A program made the translations under genes and the position numbers. The notes under the pieces are model-generated. The model ran no database searches and was not told the origin of the DNA. It worked only from the letters and a program-made list of their open reading frames with translations. A DNA stretch of 63,881 bases from Pseudoruegeria aquimaris. GTDB taxonomy: Bacteria; Pseudomonadota; Alphaproteobacteria; Rhodobacterales; Rhodobacteraceae. Where the stretch lies: positions 1 to 63,881 of the forward strand of contig NZ_FWFQ01000021.1 in the NCBI RefSeq assembly GCF_900172235.1, read 5' to 3'. Shown one piece after another: positions 63,757-63,881 of this stretch (position 1 is its first letter; each line of letters starts with the position of its first letter).

Positions 63757-63881
63757 GGTCGTGAACTCATAAACGGGATTCCGTTTTTGGCGGTGTGATG
63801 ATTCACTTTCGGAAACGGAGGTGAGCATGACGGGCAGACACGATGTGAGCGATGCGGAATGGGCGGTGATCTCGCCGCTGT
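63757..63881 (+). mobile_element. IS5-family insertion sequence, left end (cut by window)
   Basis: GGTCGTGAACTC after a TA dinucleotide (63755-63756) looks like the left terminal inverted repeat of IS5-family (IS427-type) elements, ~70 bp before a transposase start. The right end is outside the window. The end position is inferred from the TA target rule. Confidence 0.6.
63827..63881 (+). CDS. IS5-family transposase, N-terminal fragment
   Basis: First 18 residues MTGRHDVSDAEWAVISPL, the N-terminus of the DUF4096/IS402-like domain of IS5-family transposases (usual form D-x-S-D-x-E-W-x-x-I-x-P-L). ACGGAGGTGAGC precedes the ATG. It is cut by the window end. Confidence 0.72.
   Translation, partial: MTGRHDVSDAEWAVISPL

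Noticed and set aside
63631-63798. 55-codon GTG frame before the IS element
   Set aside because: AAGGA is directly joined to the GTG, with no spacing, the protein is Arg/Ser-rich with no known family, and it runs into the IS end.

Overview
The window looks like chromosomal DNA of an alphaproteobacterium of the Rhodobacteraceae (Roseobacter-type). The DNA is GC-rich. It opens with a 5S rRNA end followed by initiator tRNA-Met, the usual end of an rrn operon in that family. It is dense with ABC and TRAP uptake systems, GntR/LysR/LacI regulators and catabolic dehydrogenases. Genes are tightly packed, with many 1-11 bp overlaps that imply translational coupling. All functions are read from the sequence and remembered family motifs; no database search was run.

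Layout. 1-276: end of an rrn operon (5S, tRNA-fMet, terminator). 306-3960 (minus): an efflux/membrane set (AI-2E-type permease, HlyD adaptor, DUF2955 protein, small K+ channel). 4157-9918 (minus), divergent from a LysR gene: a tight five-gene operon (aldehyde dehydrogenase, M19-like protein with altered metal ligands, an unrecognised 562-aa protein, DUF3726 protein, Ldh2-type dehydrogenase) whose pathway I cannot name. 10953-26881 (plus): a ~16 kb, 13-gene run preceded by two LacI-type palindromes and encoding its own LacI regulator. It holds a CoA-transferase, crotonase, aldehyde dehydrogenase, glucose-type (GtsABC/MalK-like) ABC importer, two GMC oxidoreductases, a Dabb protein, a Gfo/Idh/MocA dehydrogenase and a fumarate-reductase-like flavoprotein.

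26905-32931 (minus): a GntR-DapA-like-aldehyde dehydrogenase-MttB-like-DAO oxidoreductase operon, probably for a (quaternary) amine. 33017-33757: a lone FkbM methyltransferase. 33779-42066: urate/allantoin catabolism (PuuD, HIU hydrolase, fused PuuE-UraD, AllA, NCS2 urate permease, bicupin ureidoglycine aminohydrolase) with two paralogous LysR regulators and two copies of a hairpin-forming repeat. Allantoate amidohydrolase is not in the window. 42200-45739: MBL-fold protein, outer-membrane barrel, LysE and EamA exporters.

45748-60621: a sugar-acid-like region. It has a TRAP importer with a GntR regulator, a PhyH oxygenase, a UxaA-type dehydratase, a shikimate-dehydrogenase-like protein, two beta-hydroxyacid dehydrogenases, a DenD-like dehydrogenase, and a divergent operon of an AraD/IlvD dehydratase, an FAH-family hydrolase and a 2-hydroxyacid dehydrogenase. 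60663-62316 (minus): HMG-CoA lyase and a crotonase, with a divergent AraC regulator. The window ends inside an IS5-family element.

Best candidates for something undescribed: the LacI-operator operon with its unusual enzyme mix, the M19-like/DUF3726/562-aa operon, and the MttB-like operon that lacks a corrinoid protein.
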